Part shown: piece by piece, positions 43,777 through 51,806 of the stretch
Layout: every line of letters begins with the position of its first letter
How positions within the stretch are numbered: the stretch's first letter is position 1
Source of the DNA: Allorhizobium ampelinum S4
GTDB taxonomy: Bacteria; Pseudomonadota; Alphaproteobacteria; Rhizobiales; Rhizobiaceae
Length of the DNA: 64,000 bases
NCBI RefSeq assembly: GCF_000016285.1
Contig: NC_011986.1
Coordinates: 14,731 to 78,730, forward strand
Reading direction: 5' to 3'
Notes under the pieces: model-generated
What the model saw: only the letters and a program-made list of their open reading frames with translations
The model's database searches: none
What the model was told of the DNA's origin: nothing
Position numbers and translations under genes: made by a program

Positions 43777-44253
43777 TCAGCGGCCCGCCGTGGGTGTCGG
43801 TTTTTTCTCCATCGAGACAACCAGCTTGAAAATCCGCTCAAGACCTTCCGTGTCGAGCTGTCGGATTTCTGAGATCGTATTTTGCAGGAGCCGGGAATGT
43901 TCCTGATTTTCGCCCCATAGATGCGGAGCGGCAGGGGCTAGGATTTCCTCTGGCGTAGCGTCCAGAACTTCGCAGAGATGAATTAGCCGGGAGACGGTCA
44001 GTCGGGAAACACTCGTTTCGTAGCGATGATAGACCGCGTTACTCAAGCCAAGCAGAGGAGCGATTTTGGAACGTGACAAGGACCGTTTATCGCGGGCCTC
44101 CCGAATGCTCGTACTGATTTTGTCGTCCAGTTCCGCATTCAGATGGACTTTGCCGTGATAGGGCTTCCGATAGACCGGCTTTTCAAGATCAGGATCCTGG
44201 ACCAGCTGTAGGCCGAGTTGTTCAACCCAGTTTTCTATCGTTGGACCTGCCAT
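43777..44253 (-). CDS. HTH (XRE/Cro-type) transcription regulator
   Basis: 158 aa. Central helix-turn-helix (ISTSIREARDKRSLSRSKIAPLLGLSNAVYHRYETSVSRL) followed by a helical C-terminal region (LIHLCEVLDATPEEIL). The N-terminal ~45 residues (WVEQLGLQLVQDPD) are unfamiliar. Likely a plasmid regulator. No operator seen upstream. Confidence 0.8.
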   Translation of the reverse strand: MAGPTIENWVEQLGLQLVQDPDLEKPVYRKPYHGKVHLNAELDDKISTSIREARDKRSLSRSKIAPLLGLSNAVYHRYETSVSRLTVSRLIHLCEVLDATPEEILAPAAPHLWGENQEHSRLLQNTISEIRQLDTEGLERIFKLVVSMEKKPTPTAGR

Positions 44254-44529
44254 GGTTTTACCGCGCTGTAATTTCTAAGCCTGATTCTTTGTTACCGAAT
44301 TGGCTACATGATAGGAACCCTGAAACATAGGTTTTCGGCTAAATTTGGCGCATCGCTTCGCGACCCCGCTCTATGCCTTCGGCACGGAGCCGCTGGAAAA
44401 GCGTCTCCGCCCTTCGGGTAACGATCGCTTGCGCAGCGCGGCGGTCGCCGCGAAACAAATAATGGTTTGCGCCATATTGGGCTATTCACTGGCATTTACA
44501 GTTTGATCGCAAGATACCATATTGCATCA
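44254..44529. other. Intergenic, no gene seen; holds promoter of the small RNA candidate
   Basis: No convincing coding sequence on either strand. The segment near 44338-44460 has several short GC hairpins. At its right end TTTACA (44495-44500) and CATATT (44518-44523), 17 nt apart, form a good plus-strand promoter. Confidence 0.5.
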
Positions 44530-44617
44530 AACCGAGGTCAGGTTGTGACAGGACACTAGCCCGTTCTGCCATGCCGGCAGGGGGCCGCTCTGCCTCGAAA
44601 CAGGGCGGCCCCTTTTT
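44530..44617 (+). ncRNA. Candidate small RNA with own promoter and terminator
   Basis: A sigma70-like promoter (TTTACA-N17-CATATT, 44495-44523) is followed within about 90 nt by a strong intrinsic terminator: a 12-bp stem GGGGCCGCTCTG/CAGGGCGGCCCC (44581-44612, one G-U, 8-nt loop) and five T. A smaller hairpin CTGCC-N5-GGCAG precedes it. No ORF fits between promoter and terminator. Coordinates are estimated from the promoter spacing. Confidence 0.5.
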
Positions 44618-44912
44618 ATTTCTGGGTATCATCGTCGTGGATATTTTCATTCCAGCAGTCATCGCTTTGGCCGGCTACGTATGGCTCGTGTTGAGAGCGA
44701 ACCGAACCTTCCACGCCATTCGCAAAGAGAGGTTCGAGCACACAAATGCCGCTGGCGTTCTGCAATTCGACACCTACGAAGAGTTGCGCAAATTCGAGGG
44801 CCGCGAAGCCAGCAATCAATTCTGGATCAACGTCGCCGCCGTTCCTGGCGGCGTCATTCCGCTCGCCGCTATTTTCGCTATCATCGCGTCGATAGCTGAG
44901 ATGTCCTCCTGA
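44571..44912 (+). CDS. Small membrane protein, start uncertain
   Basis: Up to 113 aa. Two hydrophobic segments (FLFLGIIVVDIFIPAVIALAGYVWLVL and VPGGVIPLAAIFAIIASIAE) around a charged loop (RTFHAIRKERFEHTN). The ATG at 44571 lies inside the terminator hairpin of the small RNA candidate and lacks a Shine-Dalgarno. A GTG at 44637 is an alternative that would shorten the first helix. Unknown function. Confidence 0.5.
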   Translation: MPAGGRSASKQGGPFLFLGIIVVDIFIPAVIALAGYVWLVLRANRTFHAIRKERFEHTNAAGVLQFDTYEELRKFEGREASNQFWINVAAVPGGVIPLAAIFAIIASIAEMSS

Positions 44913-45230
44913 AGAACCCTTCCGCGTGGGTAGATCAACGGTGACACCTTCGGTGTCCTGCTTGCTGGATGAGGGAAAGAGGAGCGCTGCCCTCTCTCCC
45001 TCGCAAGCGAAAAAACGGTATCCCCGTCCTTCCTTCGCGCTTTGCGCTCCGTGCAGGATCGCCGCTTGCGCGCCGACCCTCCGTCTTCGCCTTCGGGCGG
45101 GCGAACCCCCTCCGTTTTATTCCCTTGCCACCCTCTCTCCCGCTGCTCCGCGCGAACTCGGGAGCAGGAGCGGGGCTCCTGCCCACGAGGGGCACGAGAA
45201 GACCGCTTCGCGGAAATGGAAGGGCTAGAC
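44913..45230 (+). other. Structured CT-rich leader upstream of 45231
   Basis: About 320 bp without a supported gene. It has a small hairpin (ACACCTTCGGTGT, 44944-44956), a purine hairpin GAGGGAAAGAGG/CCTCTCTCCCTC near 44971-45002, and pyrimidine-rich runs alternating with CGCTTGCGC-type inverted repeats. Resembles the leaders at 52893-53279, 60717-61117 and 62915-63142. Confidence 0.4.
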
Positions 45231-45689
45231 ATGACCAAAACAGTAACCGTTTACCTGTTGGACCCGGAGGCCGGGACCATTCAAACCGTCGAGATCGACG
45301 CGCGCAGCGCCTTTGCTCAAACCTACACCTTGATTGGATGCGAGCTGGTTCAGGTGGTGCCGTTCGATAGCCACCATGTGCTCGTCATCGATGAGGACGG
45401 GTTACAGGATGGACTAACATCCTTCACCATCGCAGATGGATACCCGCAGCCATTGGCCGGGAAAATTGTCCTTGTCGGTGCACAAAACGGCGAACACTTC
45501 ACGCCTCTCCAAATGACCATCGAAGACGCCGCCAAACTGTTCACCGTGTGCAAACCGGTGCTTGATCCGGTTTTTGCGTCAATCGATGAGACGACCATGA
45601 AGGGGGTTATCCTTGCCGGTTTTCTGACCGGTCTGCAAACGCGGATCACTCGCACCATGCCCACCGTCATGGCGGGGGTGAAGAAATGA
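45231..45689 (+). CDS. Plasmid protein, possibly DUF3846-like
   Basis: 152 aa from ATG 45231. N-terminal part (VYLLDPEAGTIQTVEIDARSA ... VLVIDEDGLQDG) resembles DUF3846-type small plasmid/phage proteins. The C-terminus is a helical region (LFTVCKPVLDPVFASIDETTMKGVI). No export signal. First of a run of plus-strand plasmid genes to 47879 and overlapping the next gene by 4 bp. Function unknown. Confidence 0.65.
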   Translation: MTKTVTVYLLDPEAGTIQTVEIDARSAFAQTYTLIGCELVQVVPFDSHHVLVIDEDGLQDGLTSFTIADGYPQPLAGKIVLVGAQNGEHFTPLQMTIEDAAKLFTVCKPVLDPVFASIDETTMKGVILAGFLTGLQTRITRTMPTVMAGVKK

Positions 45690-46702
45690 GCATCACCGTT
45701 GCATTCTTCGAGCGGGAAGCCGCCGACCGCGTTTTAGGAATCGTAGCAGACACCTTCGCCGCCAAGATCGCGGTGAAGGACATCGAGCATAATTTCAGCT
45801 GGCTCACCCACTCGCCCGAACGTCGCGCAGACCGCGAACTTGAGGCACTGGCCCAGCGGCTGAACGATTTTGCCAACTATGCCATGGACCTTTGGACGGA
45901 GGCCGCGACCCCTATCCCCGGTCCCGAAATCGAGGCTTTCACGCGACGGCACATTGACGTCACTCGCAAATATTGGGCAGCGGAAAGCCGTTGCGCCAAC
46001 TGGATGATAACCGGCCCTGCCCGCTTTCCTGTTGCTCGCAACGAAAAGCGCATGCGGGTTTCCGACGCCCGCCGTGCTGATATCGCCGCCCATGCGGAAA
46101 ATGCCCGCAAAGCAATCAGGCGCAAGGCATACCCGCACGGAGCGGACGGCGAGCCGATCCGCTCCGGCGACCCCGAAGCGTTGCAGCGCATCGCATCGCG
46201 CATCGAGGACCTGGCCTTGTCCATCGACAGGATGAAACGCGCCAACGCCATTATTCGCCGGATGGAAAAGGACCATGCCAGCGAAGCCGACATATTGGCT
46301 CGCGTGGTGTCGGAAACCGGCTTGGCAGAAGAGCAGGCGGCACGGGGCATCACGATTGCGCCGTGGCAGAGCAGGCGCGGCTTTTGCACCACCAACACCC
46401 GCGCCGAGCTTCGCCGCATGCAGCAGCGCCTAGCGCGCCTCGCGGCGATGAAGAAGCGCGGCGACAGGTCGGAGGAAGTCGAGACGGAAGCGGGAGCCGT
46501 GGAGGTGAAGGAAAACACCGAAATAGCCCGCATCCAGATGATTTTTCCCGGCAAACCCGACGAGGAAGCCCGCCGCATCCTCAAATCCCATGGCTTCCGT
46601 TGGTCGCCCTCGCAAGGCGCGTGGCAGCGTCACCTTAACGAGGCGGGACGCTATGCCGTCAAAACCGTCTTGAGCAAGATCAGCGGCGCTAGCGCCGCTT
46701 GA
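45686..46702 (+). CDS. Large plasmid orphan with a KSHGFRW-type C-terminal motif
   Basis: 338 aa, Arg/Ala-rich and helical. The middle has two helix pairs and the C-terminus carries RILKSHGFRWSPSQGAWQRHL, a motif seen in plasmid and phage proteins of unknown role. ATGA overlap with the previous gene suggests the two act together. Nothing enzymatic can be assigned. Confidence 0.7.
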   Translation: MSITVAFFEREAADRVLGIVADTFAAKIAVKDIEHNFSWLTHSPERRADRELEALAQRLNDFANYAMDLWTEAATPIPGPEIEAFTRRHIDVTRKYWAAESRCANWMITGPARFPVARNEKRMRVSDARRADIAAHAENARKAIRRKAYPHGADGEPIRSGDPEALQRIASRIEDLALSIDRMKRANAIIRRMEKDHASEADILARVVSETGLAEEQAARGITIAPWQSRRGFCTTNTRAELRRMQQRLARLAAMKKRGDRSEEVETEAGAVEVKENTEIARIQMIFPGKPDEEARRILKSHGFRWSPSQGAWQRHLNEAGRYAVKTVLSKISGASAA

Positions 46703-46730
46703 TCCTCCCAACACATTGAGGATTCGTGAG

Positions 46731-47180
46731 ATGACCGAGCAGATTTTTACCGTCATGGAATTTTGCGGCAAGGGCGACCCGATGTTCGGCGGCAATGCCG
46801 CCGATTGGGGACTCTATACGACCGAGGACAAGGGGCACGCGTTCATGTGTGCCGCCGACGCGCAGCGCCGCGATCTGGTCAAAGCCTATTTCCCGACCGA
46901 GAAGGAGGGAAAGGCAGCTGGTGAAGGCGCGAGCCATAGAAACGGACTGATTTCCGTTCTGCCGGTGCCACATGACGCGCGCATTCCCGTAGCGCAGCTT
47001 CGCTGGATCGTCGGGAACATGCACGTTGGCACGAGCGACGAGGACTTGACCGCCGATATCGTCGCCCGTTCGGAAAGCTGGCCGCTAGGCCAGTACGCGG
47101 ATTACGTGGCTCAGGCCTGCGCCTACGCGCTTGCCAGTCACCGAGCTAATCAGAGGCTTTATGCCCACTTCCGGTTCTAG
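46731..47180 (+). CDS. Hypothetical plasmid protein
   Basis: 149 aa from ATG 46731 with GAGGAT upstream. Soluble, no known motif. Distinct segments MEFCGKGDPMFGGNAADWGLY and GQYADYVAQACAYALASH. Part of the same plus-strand set. Unknown function. Confidence 0.6.
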   Translation: MTEQIFTVMEFCGKGDPMFGGNAADWGLYTTEDKGHAFMCAADAQRRDLVKAYFPTEKEGKAAGEGASHRNGLISVLPVPHDARIPVAQLRWIVGNMHVGTSDEDLTADIVARSESWPLGQYADYVAQACAYALASHRANQRLYAHFRF

Positions 47181-47189
47181 GAAACAACC

Positions 47190-47525
47190 ATGACGCACTC
47201 TGTTTGCAAACGCTGTGGTGGCGGCTTCTGGGAAAGCGAGAAAGGCGCACGGGAGGAAGACCTTTGCGACGAATGCGAGGGAAAGGTCGCGCCCAAGAGG
47301 GCGGCCCGCCGCAGCGTGGAGGTGTTTGATATTCCGTCCGGCCTTGGCGGGAGCCATACCGTCGAGATTGTCAGCGAATTGCAAGGCGGTATGGTGCGGC
47401 TGCGCGTCTGGTACGGGCGCGCAACCGCGACAGGCTGGGAACCGTGGAAGGATTGGGACGGCTACCGTTTCGACGCTGACCGCGCCGAGTTGAAAAACAA
47501 GCGGACAATGCCGCTTTTCAAATAG
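47190..47525 (+). CDS. Small zinc-ribbon protein
   Basis: 111 aa. N-terminal CKRCGGGF...LCDECEGK gives a four-Cys zinc ribbon; the remainder (VEIVSELQGGMVRLRVWYGR) is a short beta domain. 9 bp after the previous gene. Possibly nucleic-acid binding; role unknown. Confidence 0.65.
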   Translation: MTHSVCKRCGGGFWESEKGAREEDLCDECEGKVAPKRAARRSVEVFDIPSGLGGSHTVEIVSELQGGMVRLRVWYGRATATGWEPWKDWDGYRFDADRAELKNKRTMPLFK

Positions 47526-47573
47526 CCCCCTGGCCGCGCCGATCGCGCGGCCCGTCCATCAGGAGGACCGACA

Positions 47574-47879
47574 ATGAGCCGATATCCCATCACCGTAAAA
47601 TCAGCGCTTCAGACCGATGAAAACGCCGTAATCGGTTTCGACCAGCCGTTGCGCACGTACTTTCTGCAGGCGTTCCCCGACGAGGCGACGGACGCTTGCG
47701 CGCTATGGCTTGGAGGCTTTCTTGAAGAGTATCCGAGCCTTGAATCAATTATCAATGCGGCTCGCGCCGAGGGATATGACGTTCACGGGCTGACCCATGA
47801 TGTCATCATAGCCTTGACCAAGGAAGGCGGGACGCCGACGCCGCCCAGCATTGCGGAGCGGCTTGGCATCGTTCGATAA
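47574..47879 (+). CDS. Hypothetical plasmid protein
   Basis: 101 aa from ATG 47574 with AGGAGGACC as Shine-Dalgarno. Soluble. Segment RTYFLQAFPDEATDACALWLGGFLEEYPSLES is helical. No family recognised. Followed by a terminator-like hairpin. Confidence 0.6.
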   Translation: MSRYPITVKSALQTDENAVIGFDQPLRTYFLQAFPDEATDACALWLGGFLEEYPSLESIINAARAEGYDVHGLTHDVIIALTKEGGTPTPPSIAERLGIVR

Positions 47880-47903
47880 GCAACCAATCGAAGCTTGTGT
47901 TTT

Positions 47904-47929
47904 GGGGCCGGTTTTACCAGACTGGCCCC
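47904..47929 (+). terminator. Terminator-like hairpin after 47879
   Basis: GGGGCCGG pairs with CTGGCCCC (one G-U) around a 10-nt loop. The downstream T-run (GCGTTTTC) is short and offset. Confidence 0.4.
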
Positions 47930-47983
47930 GCTTGCGTTTTCGGAGGTCGGACCCAAGCCGCATCGAGCGGCCCAGGTCCGAAC

Positions 47984-48019
47984 GAGGGGAGCCCTTGCCC
48001 CTCCCCTCGGGCTCCCCTC
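47984..48019. repeat. GA/CT-rich leader hairpin, copy 1
   Basis: GAGGGGAGCCC and GGGCTCCCCTC form a perfect 11-bp stem, followed by CCCACCC and the Shine-Dalgarno of the HTH gene at 48040. Related hairpins occur at 52862-52892 and 57126-57156. Confidence 0.55.
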
Positions 48020-48039
48020 CCACCCAAAGGAGAAATCAG

Positions 48040-48300
48040 ATGAGCAGGTTTGAGCCGTTGACGGTCGAAATAGGACGACGCCTTGAGATTGTCCGACAAG
48101 ATGCCGGAAGTTCACCAGACAAATTCGCGTCCAGCCTGAACGTGAGCCAAGAGCTCTATCAGGCATATGCGGACGGAGAGGCTGAAATGCCGATGGCGGT
48201 CATGAGAGCGCTCTACGATGTACACGGGGTCAATCCCGCTTGGTTGCTGGCAGGCGAACAGGACCGATACATGCCCAAAGGACCTGTTGCGGCGCAGTAA
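48040..48300 (+). CDS. Small XRE-type HTH protein
   Basis: 86 aa from ATG 48040 (AAAGGAGAAATCAG upstream). The whole protein is one helix-turn-helix domain (IGRRLEIVRQDAGSSPDKFASSLNVSQELYQAYADGEAEMP) plus the phage-repressor-like GVNPAWLLAGEQD. Likely a plasmid regulator. Confidence 0.75.
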   Translation: MSRFEPLTVEIGRRLEIVRQDAGSSPDKFASSLNVSQELYQAYADGEAEMPMAVMRALYDVHGVNPAWLLAGEQDRYMPKGPVAAQ

Positions 48301-48367
48301 CCCGTTGGCTGCATCACCGATCAGAAATATTGGAAGGAGGCTGCAAACTGTTGGCCCCCTCCCTTCC

Positions 48368-48550
48368 TTAGGTTTGGGCAGCGTAGAAAATGGCGAAATT
48401 GATCGCCAGCAGGACGAACAGCGTGCCGATGAAAGCCAGAAAAAAGACGCCGATTTTTTTGAGTAGGCTTTGCGGCTGCTTCTTGCGGCTAAACGCAACG
48501 ACGCCTGCCGCGCCTGCCGAAATGCCGATGATGGCCGGGAGTGACATCAT
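48368..48550 (-). CDS. Small membrane protein
   Basis: 60 aa from ATG 48550 (AAGG 8 nt upstream; ATG 48547 also possible). Two hydrophobic helices (LPAIIGISAGAAGVVAFS and IGVFFLAFIGTLFVLLAINFAIFYAA) separated by a basic loop RKKQPQSLLKK. No family recognised. Convergent with the HTH gene. Confidence 0.55.
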   Translation of the reverse strand: MMSLPAIIGISAGAAGVVAFSRKKQPQSLLKKIGVFFLAFIGTLFVLLAINFAIFYAAQT

Positions 48551-48727
48551 GTCTTGGACCTTTCGAATGGTCGCACGAGCCCGCTTGTGCGGGAATCCGT
48601 GCTTGATTACGATGTAGTTCAAGACGTTCTTAAAGTTGCGCTTCCTAAATGCCGCAAGGTTAGGTCACGCATGCAGCGACGTTTTCCACCGAAAGACCGA
48701 GAAATGATTGCGAGCATATGCAATTCG

Positions 48728-48743
48728 GGATATTATAATATCC
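48728..48743. promoter_or_regulatory. VapBC operator palindrome
   Basis: GGATATTATAATATCC is a perfect 16-bp palindrome overlapping a TATAAT-type -10, 18 bp before the vapB start. Such sites bind VapBC for autorepression. Confidence 0.65.
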
Positions 48744-48760
48744 TCGAAGGGATATGTATC

Positions 48761-49000
48761 ATGCCGCTCTACATCAAAGATCCGGAAGTCGATACGCTCA
48801 CCGAAGAGCTGATCCGCTTGACCAAAACATCCAAGGTTGATGCCGTGAAGACGGCGCTTAGGCGCGAGATCGCCAGCCGCAAGGGCAGCTTGCCCATGCG
48901 CGAGCGCCTGGCTAAGTCTCTCGCGATGGCGAGGGACGCCGGTCCCTTTGCGCCGGGGGATCACAAACGAGAAACTGACGAAATGTGGGGCGAAGACTGA
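48761..49000 (+). CDS. vapB: VapB-family antitoxin
   Basis: 79 aa from ATG 48761. The N-terminal ribbon-helix-helix-type region MPLYIKDPEVDTLTEELIRL with TKTSKVDAVKTALRRE is the Rv0623-like VapB family. The C-terminal tail wraps the toxin. Its stop overlaps the vapC start (TGATG). Confidence 0.9.
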   Translation: MPLYIKDPEVDTLTEELIRLTKTSKVDAVKTALRREIASRKGSLPMRERLAKSLAMARDAGPFAPGDHKRETDEMWGED

Positions 49001-49434
49001 TGCTATTCGTTGACGCTTCCGTGGCCGTCGCAATCCTAGCCGGCGAAGACGACGCCGGCGAGCTGATGCACAGGCTTGAACAGCATGACGGCCCCTTTTA
49101 CGTGTCGGCCGTGGTTCGCATGGAAGCCTCGCTTTCGCTGACGCGGCGCATGGCCGAAGCGACAGGCCGCGACCGGCCTGCGACCCCTGACATGCTCGCT
49201 ACGGCGCGAAGGATGGTCGATCAGTTCTTCGCGGACCTTGAAGCCAAGGAAGCCATGATCTCGGGAGACGTGGGGACCAAGGCGCTGGACGCTGCACAGC
49301 AGTTCGGAAAGATCGTCAATCACCCGGCAAAACTGAATATGGGCGATTGCTTCACCTATGCCTGCGCCAGAGCCTACCGCACGAAGATCGCTTACAAGGG
49401 CAACGACTTTGCCGAAACCGATCTCGGTTGGTGA
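49000..49434 (+). CDS. vapC: VapC PIN-domain ribonuclease toxin
   Basis: 144 aa from ATG 49000. PIN domain with acidic catalytic residues in LFVDASVAV, the Glu in VRMEASLSL, and NMGDCFTYACA...KGNDFAETDL. Cleaves RNA (often tRNA) when VapB is lost, so it stabilises the plasmid. Complete and paired with VapB. Confidence 0.92.
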   Translation: MLFVDASVAVAILAGEDDAGELMHRLEQHDGPFYVSAVVRMEASLSLTRRMAEATGRDRPATPDMLATARRMVDQFFADLEAKEAMISGDVGTKALDAAQQFGKIVNHPAKLNMGDCFTYACARAYRTKIAYKGNDFAETDLGW

Positions 49435-49461
49435 CCGTCAATAGGAACGCGCGAGGTAGTC

Positions 49462-49748
49462 ATGTCTGAAGATGTATCGCATATTCTCCATGCCGATGGG
49501 TCGAAGGCGAACGACGCTGGAAATATGACGATGCCGGCTTTGATATCTTCGACACATATGAAGCTGCGAAGGAGGACGCCCTACAGCTACGAGAAGACAT
49601 CGCGCGTCAGGGCGAAACTGAGTGGACACCTGTCCAGATCGAGAAGCTTGTCCTCGCCCCCATGAACAGGGAAAATTTGCTGCTTCTTTTCAATTCCGGC
49701 TTTGAGGCCGCTGTCATCGACCACGAAGTGTTGGACGTGATCGATTAA
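49462..49748 (+). pseudogene. Frameshifted hypothetical gene
   Basis: ATG 49462 opens MSEDVSHILHAD, then the coding signal moves to another frame at about 49497 and reads WVEGERRWKYDDAGFDIFDT ... VLDVID-stop at 49746-49748. The second frame has no start codon after its upstream stop near 49465. About 83 residues of good coding character downstream. A one-base deletion (or two-base insertion) around 49495-49498 would explain it. Could also be a sequencing error. Confidence 0.55.
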
Positions 49749-49772
49749 GGTCAGCCGCGACGAGCGGGATGT

Positions 49773-50117
49773 TCACATCCGGCGTGGAGCGCCGAGGAGC
49801 AAATCCATTTCCTGGGGCGTCAGAACAGCGCCGGTTTTGAGAATGTAAGCTGCGACATAGGTCAGCTTGTCATTCACCTCGCTCTCACCCTGCGGCCGGT
49901 ATTGAAGGATTGCCTGTCGGGCTTCTGCTTCTTTTCTCATCAGAGCGTCGTCAAATTGAGCGCCGTCTGCCATCGCATGGAGCGTGGCAATGTGCTGATC
50001 AATCAACTCCTCAAGCCATGTCTCAGTGGTCTCCTTGCACACGAGCGCTTTGTGCGTGCGATGACGGGATGAGCGTGGATCGGATGACGACAAATCTATC
50101 ATGGCTGAACAACTCAC
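49773..50117 (-). CDS. Orphan protein, paralog of 12120-12452
   Basis: Up to 114 aa from GTG 50117 (ATG 50102 is an alternative). The C-terminal KLTYVAAYILKTGAVLTPQEMD matches KLEYLAAYILTTQAALDPKEME in the other protein. The N-terminal halves differ. Helical, cytosolic, unknown. Confidence 0.55.
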   Translation of the reverse strand: MSCSAMIDLSSSDPRSSRHRTHKALVCKETTETWLEELIDQHIATLHAMADGAQFDDALMRKEAEARQAILQYRPQGESEVNDKLTYVAAYILKTGAVLTPQEMDLLLGAPRRM

Positions 50118-50216
50118 TGATCTATGAGCGTCCTAGCGTAGACCACTGCTTGCGGATGAAGGCACGATACACTACGAAGTTCCACGAAACGAAACGAAAT
50201 CAGCGCCGGTAAGCCT

Positions 50217-51806
50217 TTGGAGAAGAACGGAAAGTTTTTCATCGCGCCCCCTAAGGATGGGCGGGATTTTAAGGAACTGTTCAAGGACCTTGCCGCTGCG
50301 GGGGCTGGACGTCCGCTGGACAGCGACGGCTTTCCATCGGGTCCATGGACGCCGGAGCTTCTGGCCGAAGCGATTTCGCAGATAGATTCCAATCATGTTG
50401 GCGTCGATTTGCGAACGGTACAGCTCTGGTTTCAGGAGAACGACAAGGGTGTGAGCGCGGCCAACATTCGCTGGCTTGCGAGGGTTTTCGGATGCGATGA
50501 CCCGTTAGCGACGAGTGAATGGCAAATGGAGCTCATCGCGGCTCAGTCCCGGTTGGCCGCAAAGAGGCGAGGTTCGAGAAAGCCGGGAAACCGCCCCAAT
50601 CCGATTCCGGATCTTCCGCTTGCCGAGACCGAGTCCGTTGAGATCGTCTATGCGGCGCAAGCCTATGCGCAGACCCAAAAGCCGCGCTTCAGTCTTGGCC
50701 GAACGTCGGAGGCGGTCTTCACACGCGGCTCGCCCCTGAATCTGCCCGCTTCGGTCTTCGCAGGCGCGTCGGGCCTCGGATTTCTGGCCTATATCATGGG
50801 CATTCACAGCGCGATCTACACCCGAGCCGATGGCATTGTTAAGCAGGTCGGGTTCCTTTGGGCACCCAACTGGACCTTTTTGTTTATGGTCCTCCTGCCC
50901 GTGTTTTTCGTGCTGGTGACGGAGCTTCTGGTTTACTGGAAAAACAATGGCCGGATGGTGCTGGCGGGCCATGGCGACAGACTCCAGAGCGGCCGCGATT
51001 GGGAACATCACCTGAAGGCCTATTCCTACTCCTATTGGGCCGTTTTCGTCATCTGCATTCCCTTCGCGGGTATCTTCCAGTGGATTGCGGTGGATCTGAT
51101 GCCGCTGCTGAAAGGAAAAGGCGACTATGCGATAAGTTGGGGAACGTTGGCGCTCATTCGGCCGGAGGTGATCTCGGTGCCAATGTCGATCGTCTTCACA
51201 GGCCTTGCCTATCTCTACATGTGCCTGTGCTTCTATCTGCTGTTTGCGGGCCTTATTCTCCTCCATGCGATCCTCCATGACCTCTGGACGATTGAGGGTG
51301 TCACACAGTTGCATCCGGATGAGTTTCAGCGGGAAGCCGGGGCGATAGCCCTGGGAGTGATGCGGGGGATATTCCGGTGCACCACGGTTGGTATTTTGGT
51401 CGCCATCTGCATGAAGCTTCAAAGCGCCTACCTCGCCTCGAACGGCAAGGACATCGTGACGTGGCTCTTGAACGATAGCTCGGTTGTCATTGACGGCTAT
51501 GCCAATGGCCGCAATGGCTTCCACTACAGAATGCCAACGCATTTCAGCAGTCTATTGGTGGCGATTTCGTCCTGTGTAGGCTTCGTGATCGGGTCCGTTC
51601 GGTTTGCAAGACGCTTCCACATGCCGCTATGGCGTATGTCGGTGGTCGTCGCGTTGCTCTTTGCAACCTACATGCTGATCGATGCCTTTGACGGTTTCTC
51701 GATCCTCCTTGGTATCGCAACCCTGCTCGCGACATACGCCCTTTTCGATCCGGAGTTCGGGCGGTGGCGCGCAGACGAGATAGAAAGCGATCAACGTGTT
51801 TCATAG
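50217..51806 (+). CDS. Polytopic membrane protein with N-terminal HTH-like region
   Basis: 529 aa from TTG 50217. Residues ~45-105 look like a helix-turn-helix (VDLRTVQLWFQENDKGVSAANIRWLARVFGCDDP); after a linker about eight membrane helices follow (for example FVLLPVFFVLVTELLVYW-like segments, YSYWAVFVICIPFAGIF, LYMCLCFYLLFAGLILLHAIL). I recall similar rhizobial proteins called RcgA-family putative transporters, linked to conjugation control, but this is memory, not a search result. It overlaps the hydrolase gene by 11 bp. Confidence 0.7.
   Translation: MEKNGKFFIAPPKDGRDFKELFKDLAAAGAGRPLDSDGFPSGPWTPELLAEAISQIDSNHVGVDLRTVQLWFQENDKGVSAANIRWLARVFGCDDPLATSEWQMELIAAQSRLAAKRRGSRKPGNRPNPIPDLPLAETESVEIVYAAQAYAQTQKPRFSLGRTSEAVFTRGSPLNLPASVFAGASGLGFLAYIMGIHSAIYTRADGIVKQVGFLWAPNWTFLFMVLLPVFFVLVTELLVYWKNNGRMVLAGHGDRLQSGRDWEHHLKAYSYSYWAVFVICIPFAGIFQWIAVDLMPLLKGKGDYAISWGTLALIRPEVISVPMSIVFTGLAYLYMCLCFYLLFAGLILLHAILHDLWTIEGVTQLHPDEFQREAGAIALGVMRGIFRCTTVGILVAICMKLQSAYLASNGKDIVTWLLNDSSVVIDGYANGRNGFHYRMPTHFSSLLVAISSCVGFVIGSVRFARRFHMPLWRMSVVVALLFATYMLIDAFDGFSILLGIATLLATYALFDPEFGRWRADEIESDQRVS

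Noticed and set aside
44304..44495. 63-codon minus-strand frame between the HTH gene and the small RNA candidate
   Set aside because: Arg/Pro-rich, no Shine-Dalgarno, no pattern; treated as non-coding.
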